A stretch of DNA of 64,000 nucleotides, from positions 20,526-84,525 of the forward strand of contig NZ_SNUG01000007.1 in the NCBI RefSeq assembly GCF_012027325.1, read 5' to 3'. Numbering within the stretch: the stretch's first letter is position 1; each line of letters begins with the position of its first letter. The notes below the pieces were generated by a model, which saw only the letters and a program-made list of their open reading frames with translations, was not told the origin of the DNA and ran no database searches. Positions 47,572-56,550 of the stretch are shown piece after piece. The position numbers were made by a program, and so were the translations under genes. Source of the DNA: Thermococcus sp. M39 (lineage in GTDB: Archaea > Methanobacteriota_B > Thermococci > Thermococcales > Thermococcaceae).

Positions 47572-48552
47572 CTAATGTTTTATGAAGCGTTCTTCTTTGC
47601 TTATATCGTCCCTCATTATCAGCACTACTCTGCTTGGCTGATACTCATCTTCAATGTGATAACCAGGCAAGTACTTTACGAGCTCTTCAGCAAATGCCTT
47701 AATTTCTTCGTGCTTGGGCATGTTGTTTATCGTTAAGCGGTTCCTTGAAAAGCCAACGAACATATAGGCCTTAGCTTCAACGAACATCGGCTTAGCTTTC
47801 ATTATTAGCTCTGCATAGCCCTTTGGATTGTGCATGTTTTCGTCCTTGACAAGGGTCAGCCTTATTACAGTTCTCGTTGGCAAGTCTCTCATTAGCTCAA
47901 GAGTTTTGATTATCCTTTCCCATCCATCTGGAATCATTGGAATGTTAACTCTGTTGTATGTTTCGATATCTGGAGCTGTCAAAGAGACGTAGAGTTGCGT
48001 TGGCAGCTTGTCATCTTTGATTAGTTCCTCGAGCCTTTCAGGAACTGTTCCATTGGTAACTATGAAGGTAGTAAAGCCTCTCTTGTGGAACTCTTCAACT
48101 AAATCTCCCATGTAAGGATACAGCATCGGCTCACCTGAGAGGCTTATTGCTGCATGCTTAGGCTCCATGGCTTCTTCAAGCTTTTTGACGTTTATCTGAT
48201 CCTTTACTCCCCAATAACCGCTGAGTAATTTCTTCTGCGCTTTTATACTCTCTTCAACAATGAACGCTGGATCATCCCAAGGCTGCGGCAGCTCTGTTCC
48301 TAAAAAGCCTTCCATTGGGCGCCAACAGAATATGCAGTTGTGGGTGCACCATGCTAAAACTGGTGTCATCTGAAGGCAGCGGTGAGAGTGAATGCCGTAG
48401 AACTTCTGCTTGTAGCAGACTCTATTATGTTTTATACTCTCCTTTAACCAATGACAGAGCTTAACTCCACTGTGTCTGCCAACAAGAGCGTAATGCTGCT
48501 TTTTAAAGAGTCTCGCAATTTCTTCAGGCATATTGGGTTTTACATTCTCCAT
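47572..48552 (-). CDS. taw1: tRNA 4-demethylwyosine synthase (Taw1/TYW1)
   Basis: Radical-SAM enzyme forming the tricyclic imG-14 base at G37 of tRNA-Phe from m1G and pyruvate. 326 aa. SAM-cluster cysteines CTHNCIFC (Cys69, 73, 76) and the second-cluster set Cys33, Cys46, Cys59, spaced as in the methanogen enzyme; SLSGEPMLYPYMG and FIVTNGT follow. The start ATG 48552 has GGTGAGCCTAAA; the frame is open 22 codons upstream over the promoter. Single gene. Confidence 0.95.
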   Translation of the reverse strand: MENVKPNMPEEIARLFKKQHYALVGRHSGVKLCHWLKESIKHNRVCYKQKFYGIHSHRCLQMTPVLAWCTHNCIFCWRPMEGFLGTELPQPWDDPAFIVEESIKAQKKLLSGYWGVKDQINVKKLEEAMEPKHAAISLSGEPMLYPYMGDLVEEFHKRGFTTFIVTNGTVPERLEELIKDDKLPTQLYVSLTAPDIETYNRVNIPMIPDGWERIIKTLELMRDLPTRTVIRLTLVKDENMHNPKGYAELIMKAKPMFVEAKAYMFVGFSRNRLTINNMPKHEEIKAFAEELVKYLPGYHIEDEYQPSRVVLIMRDDISKEERFIKH

Positions 48553-48705
48553 TTTAGGCTCACCTAAGATGGAGTAAAGGAATGTATTTAAAAATTTTTG
48601 CAACACAAATTTGGTCATTTAACTTTTCCATCAGAGTATTTCACCGTCGAAAAATATTTCGGCAATCAGCAAAAAGTTTAAAAGCTCTGAGTGTTAGTGG
48701 CAATC

Positions 48706-48852
48706 ATGATGCTTGGCAATATAAAACCCACTCTAATCATCAAAACACGCGAAAAGGAGTTTGAGATTGAGCTTTTCGAAGAAGATTATGATTCTGAGAA
48801 TGGGCCAAAGGTCAAATTTATTCAAGAAGTTAAGAGGATCCACCTAGCTTAG
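48706..48852 (+). CDS. 48-residue hypothetical protein, probably leaderless
   Basis: ATG 48706 opens MMLGNIKPTLIIKTREKEFE, an acidic middle (LFEEDYDSENG) and KVKFIQEVKRIHLA before TAG. A TATA-like AAAGTTTAAAAG (48673-48684) lies about 26 nt before the ATG, so the transcript should begin at the start codon itself, and no RBS is needed. The residue pattern looks like a beta-hairpin plus helix. Its last 23 bp overlap the methylase gene tail on the other strand. Not recognised. Confidence 0.6.
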   Translation: MMLGNIKPTLIIKTREKEFEIELFEEDYDSENGPKVKFIQEVKRIHLA

Positions 48853-49429
48853 CCGTGATAACAACAATCTCCTCAAAAAAGTACTTCTCCTTTGCGGTAA
48901 TCTCTACACTAAATCCCAATTTTGTGAGCTTTTCTATTGTCTCATCAATACCCGTTATTGACGACTGGACAATTTGAACTATTCCATTTGGCTTTAGGTA
49001 ATCCTTAACTTGACTGATGAACTTATCAAGTACTTCCCTCCCTTGTGTCCCACCAATTAAGGCCAAATCAATTGGTTCTTGCAACTCTTCAGCTCCTCCC
49101 GGGAGATAGGGCGGGTTGAAAGTTATGATGTCAAATTTTCCCTCAACATTTTCAAACAAGTTGCTTATGCGGAATTCAACGTTTTTTATTCCGTTAATTC
49201 TCGCATTCTCCTTTGCCAATTCGACAGCTATTGGATTAACATCAACCCCAAGAACAAATTCTGCCTTCTTTGCCATCAAAAGAGCAATTATCCCAGTTCC
49301 AGTACCAATGTCTAAAGCAATATCACCCTCTTTAACCTTCAAATTCTCAGCTAGCAGAAAGGTATCTTCAGCGGGCTCATAAACTTGCGGGTGAAGCTTT
49401 AGTTTAAGATCTTTGTATACGAGATACAT
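48830..49429 (-). CDS. HemK/PrmC-related N5-glutamine methyltransferase-like protein
   Basis: 199 aa class I SAM methyltransferase. LDIGTGTGIIALLMAKK binds SAM, GVDVNPIAVELAKENARING follows, and NPPYLPGGAEE is the NPPY motif of enzymes that methylate amide nitrogens; size matches the archaeal Mtq2-like release factor (aRF1) methylase. Target inferred. ATG 49429 is about 25 nt from a TATA-like GCTAAATATC, suggesting a leaderless start; an in-frame TTG is at 49450. Confidence 0.85.
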   Translation of the reverse strand: MYLVYKDLKLKLHPQVYEPAEDTFLLAENLKVKEGDIALDIGTGTGIIALLMAKKAEFVLGVDVNPIAVELAKENARINGIKNVEFRISNLFENVEGKFDIITFNPPYLPGGAEELQEPIDLALIGGTQGREVLDKFISQVKDYLKPNGIVQIVQSSITGIDETIEKLTKLGFSVEITAKEKYFFEEIVVITAKLGGSS

Positions 49430-49601
49430 TGCATAGTGAAGAGAAATCAAAAGATATTTAGCCTTTTCGTTACATATGTCATATAAAAATTTTCCAATCT
49501 TTTTCTATACAAACGTAAATAGATACACTAAATTTGCCGAAAAATTTATTAATCATATTGAATAGCTGACAAAGACCAAATATATACAGGAGGGAAATTA
49601 A

Positions 49602-50894
49602 ATGCGCTGTAAAGCCTTGTTTAGTGCCTTGTTGGCAATTTTGATAGTAGCGTCACTAGCCTTTAAACCAGTAACTGCACAACAGCCAGAGAAGGTTAGA
49701 GTGATTGTGATGATTGACAGGAACTCCTTTGATGAAAAAGCAGTGCAGGGACTTGGCGGGCAAATTAAAATCAGGTATAAGCTTATTCCAGCTGTTGTAA
49801 TTGAGATCCCAGAAAATGCCCTTGAAAAGCTGAAATCAGTAAAGGGCGTTAAGAAGGTTGAGCTTGATAAGATAGCATATGCCTATCCAGGGAATGGTAG
49901 AGGTAGAGGAAGGCCACCTTGGCTAACTCCAACCCAGCCGCCGCAAGTAATCCCATGGGGAATTGACAGAATCAATGCACCCGAGGTGTGGAATATCACA
50001 ACTGGAGCTTCAAATGGTGTCATTGAAGTTGCAGTTCTTGATACGGGTGTTGATTGGGATCATCCAGACCTTGCAGCAAACATTGCATGGGGAGTTAGCA
50101 CAATCGGTGGAGTTGTCTCAACAGACCCAGCAGACTGGTACGATGGAAATGGTCACGGAACTCACGTTATTGGAACAATTGCGGCTCTTAACAATGACAT
50201 TGGTGTTGTTGGTGTTGCTCCAAATGTTGAAATTTATGCAATTAAGGTTCTCGACGATAGAGGTTCTGGAACTTACAGCGATATAATGCTCGGTATTGAA
50301 CAAGCACTACTCGGTCCAGATGGTGTTCTTGATTCAGACGGAGACGGAGTAATTGTTGGAGACCCAGACGACGATGCTGCTGAGGTTATTTCAATGAGCC
50401 TCGGCGGTTCTGTTGACGATACAGCACTTCATGACATGATTATCACAGCATACAACTATGGTGTCGTTATTGTTGCTGCGGCAGGTAATGAGGCAGCGGA
50501 TCAGCCGAGCTATCCAGCAATTTATCCAGAAGTTATTGCCGTCGGTGCCACAAACTCCACTGACGGAATAGCTTGGTTTAGCAACCTCCAGCCAGAAGTC
50601 AGCGCTCCAGGCGTTGACATACTCAGCACATATCCGAATGATGACTATGAGACCCTTAGCGGAACTTCAATGGCAACTCCACATGTCAGTGGTGTCGTTG
50701 CACTTATTCAAGCCGCATATTACAACAAATATGGCACAGTACTACCAGTTGGAACGTTTGATGATATGACAACAGATACAGTTAGAGGAATACTTCACGT
50801 TACCGCTGATGACCTTGGGGACCCAGGATGGGACATTTACTACGGTTATGGAATAGTTAGAGCAGATTTAGCAGTCCAAGCTGCTCTTAGCTGA
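49602..50894 (+). CDS. Secreted subtilisin-like serine protease (Tk-subtilisin type)
   Basis: 430 aa. Signal peptide to about residue 26 (PVTA), propeptide (about 27-95, I9 inhibitor fold: VRVIVMIDRNSFDEKAVQGL), then a mature domain with the triad Asp147 (VLDTGVDWDHPDL), His185 (NGHGTHVIGTIA), Ser356 (SGTSMATPH) and oxyanion Asn296. The loop GVLDSDGDGVIVGDPDDD (about 241-258) is the calcium-binding insertion of Tk-subtilisin. AGGAGGGAAATTAA precedes ATG 49602. Monocistronic, with a T-rich stretch after the stop. Confidence 0.96.
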   Translation: MRCKALFSALLAILIVASLAFKPVTAQQPEKVRVIVMIDRNSFDEKAVQGLGGQIKIRYKLIPAVVIEIPENALEKLKSVKGVKKVELDKIAYAYPGNGRGRGRPPWLTPTQPPQVIPWGIDRINAPEVWNITTGASNGVIEVAVLDTGVDWDHPDLAANIAWGVSTIGGVVSTDPADWYDGNGHGTHVIGTIAALNNDIGVVGVAPNVEIYAIKVLDDRGSGTYSDIMLGIEQALLGPDGVLDSDGDGVIVGDPDDDAAEVISMSLGGSVDDTALHDMIITAYNYGVVIVAAAGNEAADQPSYPAIYPEVIAVGATNSTDGIAWFSNLQPEVSAPGVDILSTYPNDDYETLSGTSMATPHVSGVVALIQAAYYNKYGTVLPVGTFDDMTTDTVRGILHVTADDLGDPGWDIYYGYGIVRADLAVQAALS

Positions 50895-50895
50895 C

Positions 50896-50905
50896 TTTTT
50901 CTTTC
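50896..50905 (+). terminator. T-rich terminator after the protease gene
   Basis: TTTTTCTTTCT-type pyrimidine run starts just after the stop codon, in the gap to the convergent ribosomal operon. Typical of archaeal oligo-T termination. Confidence 0.4.
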
Positions 50906-50965
50906 TCCCAAATTTTAATGTCTGCAGAAAAGATTCAAGGGATTGAAGGAATTAGAGAAAAGAAA

Positions 50966-51118
50966 TCACTTCTTCCACTCAGTGTAGCCGCATCTTCCGC
51001 AACTCCAGCGATCCTTGTGGTTTGCCATGAAAACTCCAGGACCGCATCTTGGGCAGTACTTGTTCTTCCTCACAACTTTGCCATCTTTAACTTCATAAAG
51101 CTTCCACTTCTGCCCCAT
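50966..51118 (-). CDS. rps27ae: Ribosomal protein S27Ae
   Basis: 50 aa (51 if the overlapping ATG 51121 is used). [20 protein letters not shown], then the zinc ribbon CPRCGPG and CGRCGYTEW, full-length for the archaeal protein of the 30S subunit. GGAGGGAG in the end of rps24e supplies the RBS, and the two genes overlap. Last gene of the rps6e-to-rps27ae operon. Confidence 0.95.
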   Translation of the reverse strand: MGQKWKLYEVKDGKVVRKNKYCPRCGPGVFMANHKDRWSCGRCGYTEWKK

Positions 51119-51417
51119 CATTCTCCCTCCTTCTTCTCAATCAAACCGTCTCTAATCAGAATGTATTCGGGCTCAATGTAGAGCATTCTCTCCTTGCTTT
51201 CATAGGCCTTTGCATAGCCCTTTGAAACCCTGCTACCAAAGTAAGACCTAATGTATTGAATAACTGTTGTCTCTGGGTTTAAGTCAAGCATTGCAACGAG
51301 CTTACCCTTTACGTCCTTTCTTGAGGGAGTTGGTTCCCCTTCATGGATAATCTCGAAGTAAATTTCCTTTCTCCCGAGGAGCTTGTTCTCCTTAATTTCA
51401 GTAACTCTAATCTCCAT
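51118..51417 (-). CDS. rps24e: Ribosomal protein S24e
   Basis: 99 aa. [55 protein letters not shown], ending IEKKEGE: classic S24e. ATG 51417 has GGTGGTTTACG; the frame is open 12 codons upstream without an RBS. It begins within the end of the dephospho-CoA kinase gene. Confidence 0.96.
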   Translation of the reverse strand: MEIRVTEIKENKLLGRKEIYFEIIHEGEPTPSRKDVKGKLVAMLDLNPETTVIQYIRSYFGSRVSKGYAKAYESKERMLYIEPEYILIRDGLIEKKEGE

Positions 51418-51949
51418 CGTAAACCACCTCCATCTTACGCAATATCTCAGCACATCTACGCTTACATTCCGATGTTACCTTTATAAGCACTATGCCCTCT
51501 TTGGGCTGACCATAAACAACCAACGCATTGAGGGGAGCATAAAGCACCGCGGGAATCGCGGCTAAATCTTCCTCACCATAAACTTTAATGTGAACTTCCA
51601 GCCCTCTCTTGGCAAGCTCGATGGATTTTCGGATTGCATTTAATAAAGCTTTCGTTATGGTTGCTGGTGGATTGCTGGCTGTTAGTATTACAGCATTGGG
51701 CTCAATTTCAGGGCTGTATTCGATCCGCTCCGTTTTATGGTCATATATTGCCACACTGGGCTTTATGCCGAGCTTTAAAACATTTTCCGTAACGACGTCT
51801 CCAACCGTGATTAAATAAGGAGCCTTTTCAAGCTTCTCTTTTACTAAAATATAGGGATGGGGGAGTTCACCCCTAACTAACTCGCCCAGTGGTTTCTTAA
51901 GCTCATTTCTAAGGGAAAGGGGGAGTTTGAAGTAAAATTCCTTGCTCAT
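51407..51949 (-). CDS. GTP-dependent dephospho-CoA kinase (DUF359)
   Basis: 180 aa. Catalyses the last step of CoA synthesis with GTP instead of ATP, an enzyme defined in Thermococcus kodakarensis. Motifs: [64 protein letters not shown] and [22 protein letters not shown] 51949 lies 2 nt after the spt4 stop with a weak RBS (AAGGGTCAG region), so coupling is likely. Rps24e overlaps its end. Confidence 0.93.
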   Translation of the reverse strand: MSKEFYFKLPLSLRNELKKPLGELVRGELPHPYILVKEKLEKAPYLITVGDVVTENVLKLGIKPSVAIYDHKTERIEYSPEIEPNAVILTASNPPATITKALLNAIRKSIELAKRGLEVHIKVYGEEDLAAIPAVLYAPLNALVVYGQPKEGIVLIKVTSECKRRCAEILRKMEVVYDGD

Positions 51950-51951
51950 CT

Positions 51952-52137
51952 TTATCTGACCCTTATTGCGTACTTCCCTGGAACTTTTACACCCAATTTT
52001 TGTGCTATCTTTGAATTTTCAACATCCATGATTATAACTAAGTCAAACCACTCATCGCTTAAATCCCTGCTTCCACAAACTGGACATCTGTCCTCAGTTG
52101 TTATGTAGTGACAGTGTCTGCACGCTCTTTCCTTCAT
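51952..52137 (-). CDS. spt4: Transcription elongation factor Spt4
   Basis: 61 aa, partner of Spt5. Zinc ribbon CRHCHYITTEDRCPVCGS followed by LSDEWFDLVIIMDVENSKIA and PGKYAIRVR. GGTGAGGCTGG comes before the ATG, which overlaps the rpoE stop by 4 bp. Once annotated as RNA polymerase subunit E''; the Spt4 function is well established in archaea. Confidence 0.96.
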   Translation of the reverse strand: MKERACRHCHYITTEDRCPVCGSRDLSDEWFDLVIIMDVENSKIAQKLGVKVPGKYAIRVR

Positions 52138-52703
52138 CCAGCCTCACCTTCTTTGCTCTTCCTCTTCTCTTTTTCAATCCACTCAAATTTTCCAAGGCCA
52201 GGCTGCCTCATCGTTAGACCAATCTTGTTCTCTCTGATTATCCTGCTCTTAACGCTGATAGCAATTATCCTCGCCCTAACTTCGTCGCCAAGCTTAAGGA
52301 GGTATTTCTTCTCCTTTCCAAGGAACTGCTTGTTCTTTTCATCAAAGACTACATAATCGTCCATAAGCTGTGAAATGTGAACGAGACCGTCCATTGGTCC
52401 AATTCTTATGAAAGCACCGTAAGGAGCAACATCGACAACTTCTCCCTCAACAACCTCATGCATCTCAGGCTTCCACACGAGAACATCAAAAACGACTTCA
52501 TGATACGTTGCACCGTCACCAGGGACGATAACTCCCTCACTAATCTCATGAACATCAAGAACAGCCAGGATAACTCCCTCATCCTTATCATAAATTCCCT
52601 CATAAGTCTCTCTCAGAACTATTTTTGCAGCTTCTTTTGGATCCATTGTAAACATTCTTGGTGGAATCCTCACAACATCTTTAACCGTCAAAAGCTTGTA
52701 CAT
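52134..52703 (-). CDS. rpoE: DNA-directed RNA polymerase subunit E' (Rpo7)
   Basis: 189 aa, stalk subunit with Rpo4. N-terminal tip domain (MYKLLTVKDVVRIPPRMFTM, GATYHEVVFDVLVWKPE) and a C-terminal S1/OB domain (VEGEVVDVAPYGAFIRIGPM, DGLVHISQLMDDYV). ATG 52703, after AGGTAGCGGG. In the middle of the operon with spt4 downstream, the usual archaeal pair. Confidence 0.96.
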   Translation of the reverse strand: MYKLLTVKDVVRIPPRMFTMDPKEAAKIVLRETYEGIYDKDEGVILAVLDVHEISEGVIVPGDGATYHEVVFDVLVWKPEMHEVVEGEVVDVAPYGAFIRIGPMDGLVHISQLMDDYVVFDEKNKQFLGKEKKYLLKLGDEVRARIIAISVKSRIIRENKIGLTMRQPGLGKFEWIEKEKRKSKEGEAG

Positions 52704-52747
52704 CCCGCTACCTCCTAGTTTTTAATTAGATTGAAAAAAGAAAGAAA

Positions 52748-53284
52748 TCACTCCTTCTTTCCGAATTTCTCTTTGTAGAGCTCAATAGCTCTTAAGATTT
52801 CTTGCTTTGCTCTTTCAGCGTTTTCCCATCCTTCAACGATGATCTCCTTTCCTTGCAGCTCCTTGTATCTTCTGAAGAAGTGGGCAATCTCATCAAGGAA
52901 TGCTTTTGGAACATCATCAATGTCCTTCCAGTCGTTGAAGTATGGATCCTCAACTGGAACTGCTAGGACTTTGTAATCCTTGTCTCCGCTATCAATCATC
53001 TTGAACAATCCGATTGGTCTTGCCTCTATGAGAACTCCAGGATAAGTGGGCTCTCTCATAATAACCATGATATCAAATGGGTCATCGTCATCATACCATG
53101 TCTGTGGAATGATTCCGTAGTCAACTGGGTAGTAGAATGGGCTGTAAAGAACTCTGTCAAGCTTTATTAAACCTGTTTTCTTGTCAAGCTCATACTTGTT
53201 TCTGCTTCCCTTTGGAATCTCAATCAATGCGTAAACAACTTCTGGAACCTCTGGTCCTGGCTCAAGGTCATGGAACGGATTCAT
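52748..53284 (-). CDS. ppa: Inorganic pyrophosphatase
   Basis: 178 aa, the length of Thermococcus PPase. Family I soluble hexameric enzyme: [40 protein letters not shown] (metal-binding aspartates), [23 protein letters not shown] 53284 lies 5 nt after GGTGG; GTG 53293 rejected. The gap upstream (83 bp) may carry its own promoter. Confidence 0.97.
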   Translation of the reverse strand: MNPFHDLEPGPEVPEVVYALIEIPKGSRNKYELDKKTGLIKLDRVLYSPFYYPVDYGIIPQTWYDDDDPFDIMVIMREPTYPGVLIEARPIGLFKMIDSGDKDYKVLAVPVEDPYFNDWKDIDDVPKAFLDEIAHFFRRYKELQGKEIIVEGWENAERAKQEILRAIELYKEKFGKKE

Positions 53285-53367
53285 CTTTACCACCTCTCAA
53301 ACCTTTTATCAACTAACCTAAAAGTTTTTCTGCATTTAGCTTTAAGAGTTAGCTTTTAAAGTTGTCG

Positions 53368-53778
53368 CTATTCTAACATACCTTCAAGCTCAAGAATCTT
53401 CTTTTGTCTGAGATAGACAACGGGGATTCCTTTCTCCCTGAGCTTCTTTTTAAGGAGCTTATCATTTGTACAGACAACAACATTAGGTGTATTCACAGCA
53501 AACTCATAAATCTGCATATCAGTCGGCTTTTCCCCAAATTTCCCAATTTCAATAACCTTAAACCTCTCAACTAGCTTTTTAGCCATTCTAACAGCCATAA
53601 GGTCTCTCCCTTTAGCTTTGCGCTCTATAACGTTGAGCTCATCGAGAACAATATTCGGAACGGCAATCTCAAACTTAACATCGAGAATTCGATTAAGCTC
53701 ACTAATTATATCAACGCCAAACTGGCCAGGAATTAGAAGAAAGTTTGTGTCTGGAAGAACAAGCCACACTCTTTTCAT
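53368..53778 (-). CDS. PIN-domain ribonuclease, Fcf1/Utp24-like
   Basis: 136 aa. PIN acidic residues: Asp in VLPDTNFLLIPGQF, Glu in NIVLDELNVIE, Asp in GEKPTDMQIYEFA and CTNDKLLKKKLREKGIPV. The fold and size match archaeal Fcf1/Utp24 homologues that process pre-rRNA rather than VapC toxins, and no antitoxin gene accompanies it; it sits behind aIF2-gamma in a translation operon. ATG 53778 follows GGTGGTCTTG. Confidence 0.87.
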   Translation of the reverse strand: MKRVWLVLPDTNFLLIPGQFGVDIISELNRILDVKFEIAVPNIVLDELNVIERKAKGRDLMAVRMAKKLVERFKVIEIGKFGEKPTDMQIYEFAVNTPNVVVCTNDKLLKKKLREKGIPVVYLRQKKILELEGMLE

Positions 53779-53808
53779 CAAGACCACCACAAATTAAAAT
53801 AGAAAAAG

Positions 53809-55041
53809 TCAGCTCTTAATGAATCCATAACCTATCAAACGCCATCTTGAGCCGACTTGTCTGCTTATTGCTACTCTCTCTCCAACCTCTGCACACACTG
53901 GAATCTGGAGTTTAAGTTCTACCTCGTCTTTTCCAAGCCCAGTAACGAGACCCATAGTTCTAGCTGTTCCAACGTTTAAGAGGAGAACTTCCCTCTTCTT
54001 TATCGGCTCAACCTTGAGCTCCTCTTCTGTACCAACGACTCTCTCTAAGAGGTGAACTTCTAAGCGAAGCTCCTCCCATACTGGTGGCAACTTCCCAGGC
54101 TTTCCAACGACGTTTCCTGCCATCAGATCGCCCTTAGTTAAGAACGGGTCGAGCTTTGTTCCTACTCCCACCAACCCACCAGGATAAGCTTCCTCTACAA
54201 ACCTTCCTCCAGCTTGGAGAGAGACAATTTCAGTTGTTATTGGCTCATATTTTATCCTTCCGTGCTCTTCATAAGGCACGCCGGGTCTTATCTCGATTTC
54301 ATCTCCAACTTTGAGCTTTCCTTGAACTATTGAGCCTCCAATAACACCGCCGACAAGCTTTTCTGGGGGAGTTCCTGGCTTGTTGACATCAAAGCTCCTC
54401 AAAATAAGCATCTTTGGCGGCTTGTTTGGATCCCTCTCTGGAGTTGGTATGAAGTCTTCGATTGCCTTTATGAGAACGTCAATATTTGCTCCATGCAGAG
54501 CTGAGATCGGGATTATTGGAGCATTTTCAGCAACTGTCCCCTTGATGAACTCCTTGATTTGTCTGTAGTTTTCCAAAGCTTGCTCCTTCGTTACAAGCTC
54601 AATCTTGTTCTGGGCGATTATTATGTTTCTGTTGCCAATGATTTGAAGGGCCATCAAATGCTCCCTTGTCTGTGGTCTTGGGCAAGGCTCATTTGCCGCA
54701 ATTACGAGAATTGCTCCATCCATTAGTGAAGCTCCAGCAAGCATTGTGGTCATCAATGCCTCGTGACCTGGGGAGTCAATGAATGAAACCCTTCTCTCAA
54801 ATTCTGTCTCGGCTCCACAGTAGGGACAGACTGGAGAAGTTGAATATTTTCCACAGCTTGAACATTTCCTAATTTCAGCATCAGCAAAGCCTATCTTAAT
54901 TGTAATACCCCTTCTCAACTCCTCACTGTGCGTATCTGTCCAAATTCCAGTTAAAGCCTTAGTTAGTGTCGTTTTACCGTGATCAACGTGACCAACCATT
55001 CCTATATTAACCTCAGATTGTTTAAACTTCTTCTTTGTCAT
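53809..55041 (-). CDS. eif2g: Translation initiation factor 2 subunit gamma
   Basis: GTPase core of aIF2, which delivers Met-tRNAi to the 30S subunit. 410 aa: G1 [30 protein letters not shown], a zinc knuckle [29 protein letters not shown] (G3), NKIEL (G4), SALHGANID (G5), then the domain II/III barrels. Start ATG 55041 with GGAGGCGAGAGCC; 21 further in-frame codons upstream are not needed. Confidence 0.97.
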   Translation of the reverse strand: MTKKKFKQSEVNIGMVGHVDHGKTTLTKALTGIWTDTHSEELRRGITIKIGFADAEIRKCSSCGKYSTSPVCPYCGAETEFERRVSFIDSPGHEALMTTMLAGASLMDGAILVIAANEPCPRPQTREHLMALQIIGNRNIIIAQNKIELVTKEQALENYRQIKEFIKGTVAENAPIIPISALHGANIDVLIKAIEDFIPTPERDPNKPPKMLILRSFDVNKPGTPPEKLVGGVIGGSIVQGKLKVGDEIEIRPGVPYEEHGRIKYEPITTEIVSLQAGGRFVEEAYPGGLVGVGTKLDPFLTKGDLMAGNVVGKPGKLPPVWEELRLEVHLLERVVGTEEELKVEPIKKREVLLLNVGTARTMGLVTGLGKDEVELKLQIPVCAEVGERVAISRQVGSRWRLIGYGFIKS

Positions 55042-55132
55042 GGCTCTCGCCTCCAAAAATAAAGGGTACTCTCTCTTTATTAACCTTACCACAAAGAGTG
55101 CCAAGGGAAATTAAAAGCAAAAGCAGAGAAAA

Positions 55133-55510
55133 TCAATAGATAAGCTTGACATTAATTTGAACAATATCTGGGCTGATTGTGTTGCCCCTAACGGTCTTTT
55201 TCCTTCTCTCACCCTTCTCCCTAGGTCTGAAGCCTGGACCCTTTGAGAGAAGGATCTTAACTCTTCTTGGCCCATGAACATCTGGTCTCATTGGGAAGCC
55301 GTCTTTATCAGTTCCACCTCTAATGAGGAGCTTTGCATCTGCTGGAATTTCTTTACCAAAGATTGCGCTTAAATCAAGCCCAAGCTCCTTTGCTGGAATC
55401 TCATCACCTATCCTTTTGCCGATCAGCTTCTCTGCCTCTGGCCCACTAATCTCAACCTGCTTTGCAATTCCGCTCTTTGGGTCTGAGATTACAAGCTTAA
55501 ACGTAGCCAT
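55133..55510 (-). CDS. rps6e: Ribosomal protein S6e
   Basis: 125 aa. [20 protein letters not shown], then [60 protein letters not shown] 55510 follows GGTGGGAGGAAA; 13 upstream in-frame codons are ignored. First gene of the operon through aIF2-gamma, Fcf1-like, ppa, rpoE, spt4 to rps27ae. Confidence 0.96.
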   Translation of the reverse strand: MATFKLVISDPKSGIAKQVEISGPEAEKLIGKRIGDEIPAKELGLDLSAIFGKEIPADAKLLIRGGTDKDGFPMRPDVHGPRRVKILLSKGPGFRPREKGERRKKTVRGNTISPDIVQINVKLIY

Positions 55511-55689
55511 TTTCCTCCCACCTCTCAAATCTTCATTAGCGGGATTCATTGGGTTAACCCCTTATCCGAATGCCATTGAGTTAGTGCATTTAAAAAGGTT
55601 TCTTCTATTGAATTAGTTGCAGTAATACCAAAATTACCAAAAAATTTTAATATATTGTAAAACAACCATATCCTTTGGTGATGGCTAAA

Positions 55690-56301
55690 ATGAATGGTAG
55701 ATTAATTACAACACTATTTCTGGCTGGTTTGGTTTTAGGAATGATTATGCCAAGCGTGGCGGCTTTAGACTTGATCGGTAGCATCATAGGAGACACAACG
55801 GAATACAGCCACCCATATCCAACCGATGTTATTCCTGGGGATATCATAATTGGGCACAATCCAGTAAGTGACCTCTATATTCCGGGATACTGGACACACA
55901 CAGGTTTAGTTGCTTACTATGATGAATCTCTTGGAGAATGGATGATTATTGAGGCATGGGATGATCCAAGTGCTGTTAGGATTGTTACAATGTCAGATTT
56001 CCTTAAGAGGTATGATGAAGTGGCAATATTAAGAGTTAAAACTACCGACGATGTCAGACAGAAAGCAATAGCTTTTGCAATGCAGCAGTTAGGAAAGCCA
56101 TATGACTGGCTCTGGTTCTTCAAGGAAGTTTACGGTGACAGCTACTACTGTTCAGAATTAGTCTGGGCATCCTACATTGCTGCAGGAGGTCCAGATGTTG
56201 ATGCAAACCCAGGATTCACATGGACATACTTCTGGGGAGTTGCGCCACAAGAAATTTACGACGATGGGGACACTTATGTTGTCTATCAACACCACGCTTG
56301 A
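55690..56301 (+). CDS. Secreted YiiX/NlpC-P60-like (permuted papain fold) cysteine hydrolase
   Basis: 203 aa. A signal peptide ends near residue 25 (PSVAA). Core motifs: DVIPGDIIIGHNPV, the His segment WTHTGLVAYYDE, then IAFAMQQLGKPYDW and the Cys segment SYYCSELVWASYIAAGG. The His-before-Cys order is that of the permuted (YiiX, LRAT-like) branch. Substrate unknown; archaea of this group lack peptidoglycan, so a lipid or amide bond is as likely. ATG 55690 with GGTGATGGCTAAA (spacing 8). Single gene; T-tract after it. Confidence 0.85.
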   Translation: MNGRLITTLFLAGLVLGMIMPSVAALDLIGSIIGDTTEYSHPYPTDVIPGDIIIGHNPVSDLYIPGYWTHTGLVAYYDESLGEWMIIEAWDDPSAVRIVTMSDFLKRYDEVAILRVKTTDDVRQKAIAFAMQQLGKPYDWLWFFKEVYGDSYYCSELVWASYIAAGGPDVDANPGFTWTYFWGVAPQEIYDDGDTYVVYQHHA

Positions 56302-56311
56302 ACTTTACTTC

Positions 56312-56317
56312 TTTTTT
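56312..56317 (+). terminator. T6 terminator after the papain-like gene
   Basis: CTTCTTTTTTGCC follows the stop by 10 nt, in the gap to the secG promoter (TTTTTTATATC near 56337-56347). Confidence 0.45.
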
Positions 56318-56379
56318 GCCAAATTTTAATCAAAACTTTTTTATATCTCAAAACTTAGCAACACACAAGAGGTGAGAAC

Positions 56380-56550
56380 ATGGCAAAGGAGAAAACAACT
56401 CTACCACCAACTGGTGCTGGTTTGATGAGATTCTTCGATGAAGACACGAAAGCAATAAAGATAAGCCCAAGAGGAGCAATAGCACTTGTACTGATTTTTA
56501 TTGCAATTGAAATACTCTTGCACGTCTTTGGAACTCAGATTTTTGGCTAA
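56380..56550 (+). CDS. secG: Protein translocase SecG / Sec61-beta homologue
   Basis: 56 aa. A soluble N-terminus with TTLPPTGAGLMRFFDEDTKA and a single C-terminal membrane helix (about 32-50, IALVLIFIAIEILLHVFG), the tail-anchored form typical of archaeal Sec61-beta. GAGGTGAGAAC precedes ATG 56380. Its stop overlaps the end of the PRC-barrel gene by 4 bp on the opposite strand. Confidence 0.95.
   Translation: MAKEKTTLPPTGAGLMRFFDEDTKAIKISPRGAIALVLIFIAIEILLHVFGTQIFG

Noticed and set aside
53368..53778. PIN-domain gene as a VapC toxin
   Set aside because: No antitoxin gene is adjacent and its place in the aIF2-gamma operon, with its sequence, fits Fcf1/Utp24-like rRNA processing better.
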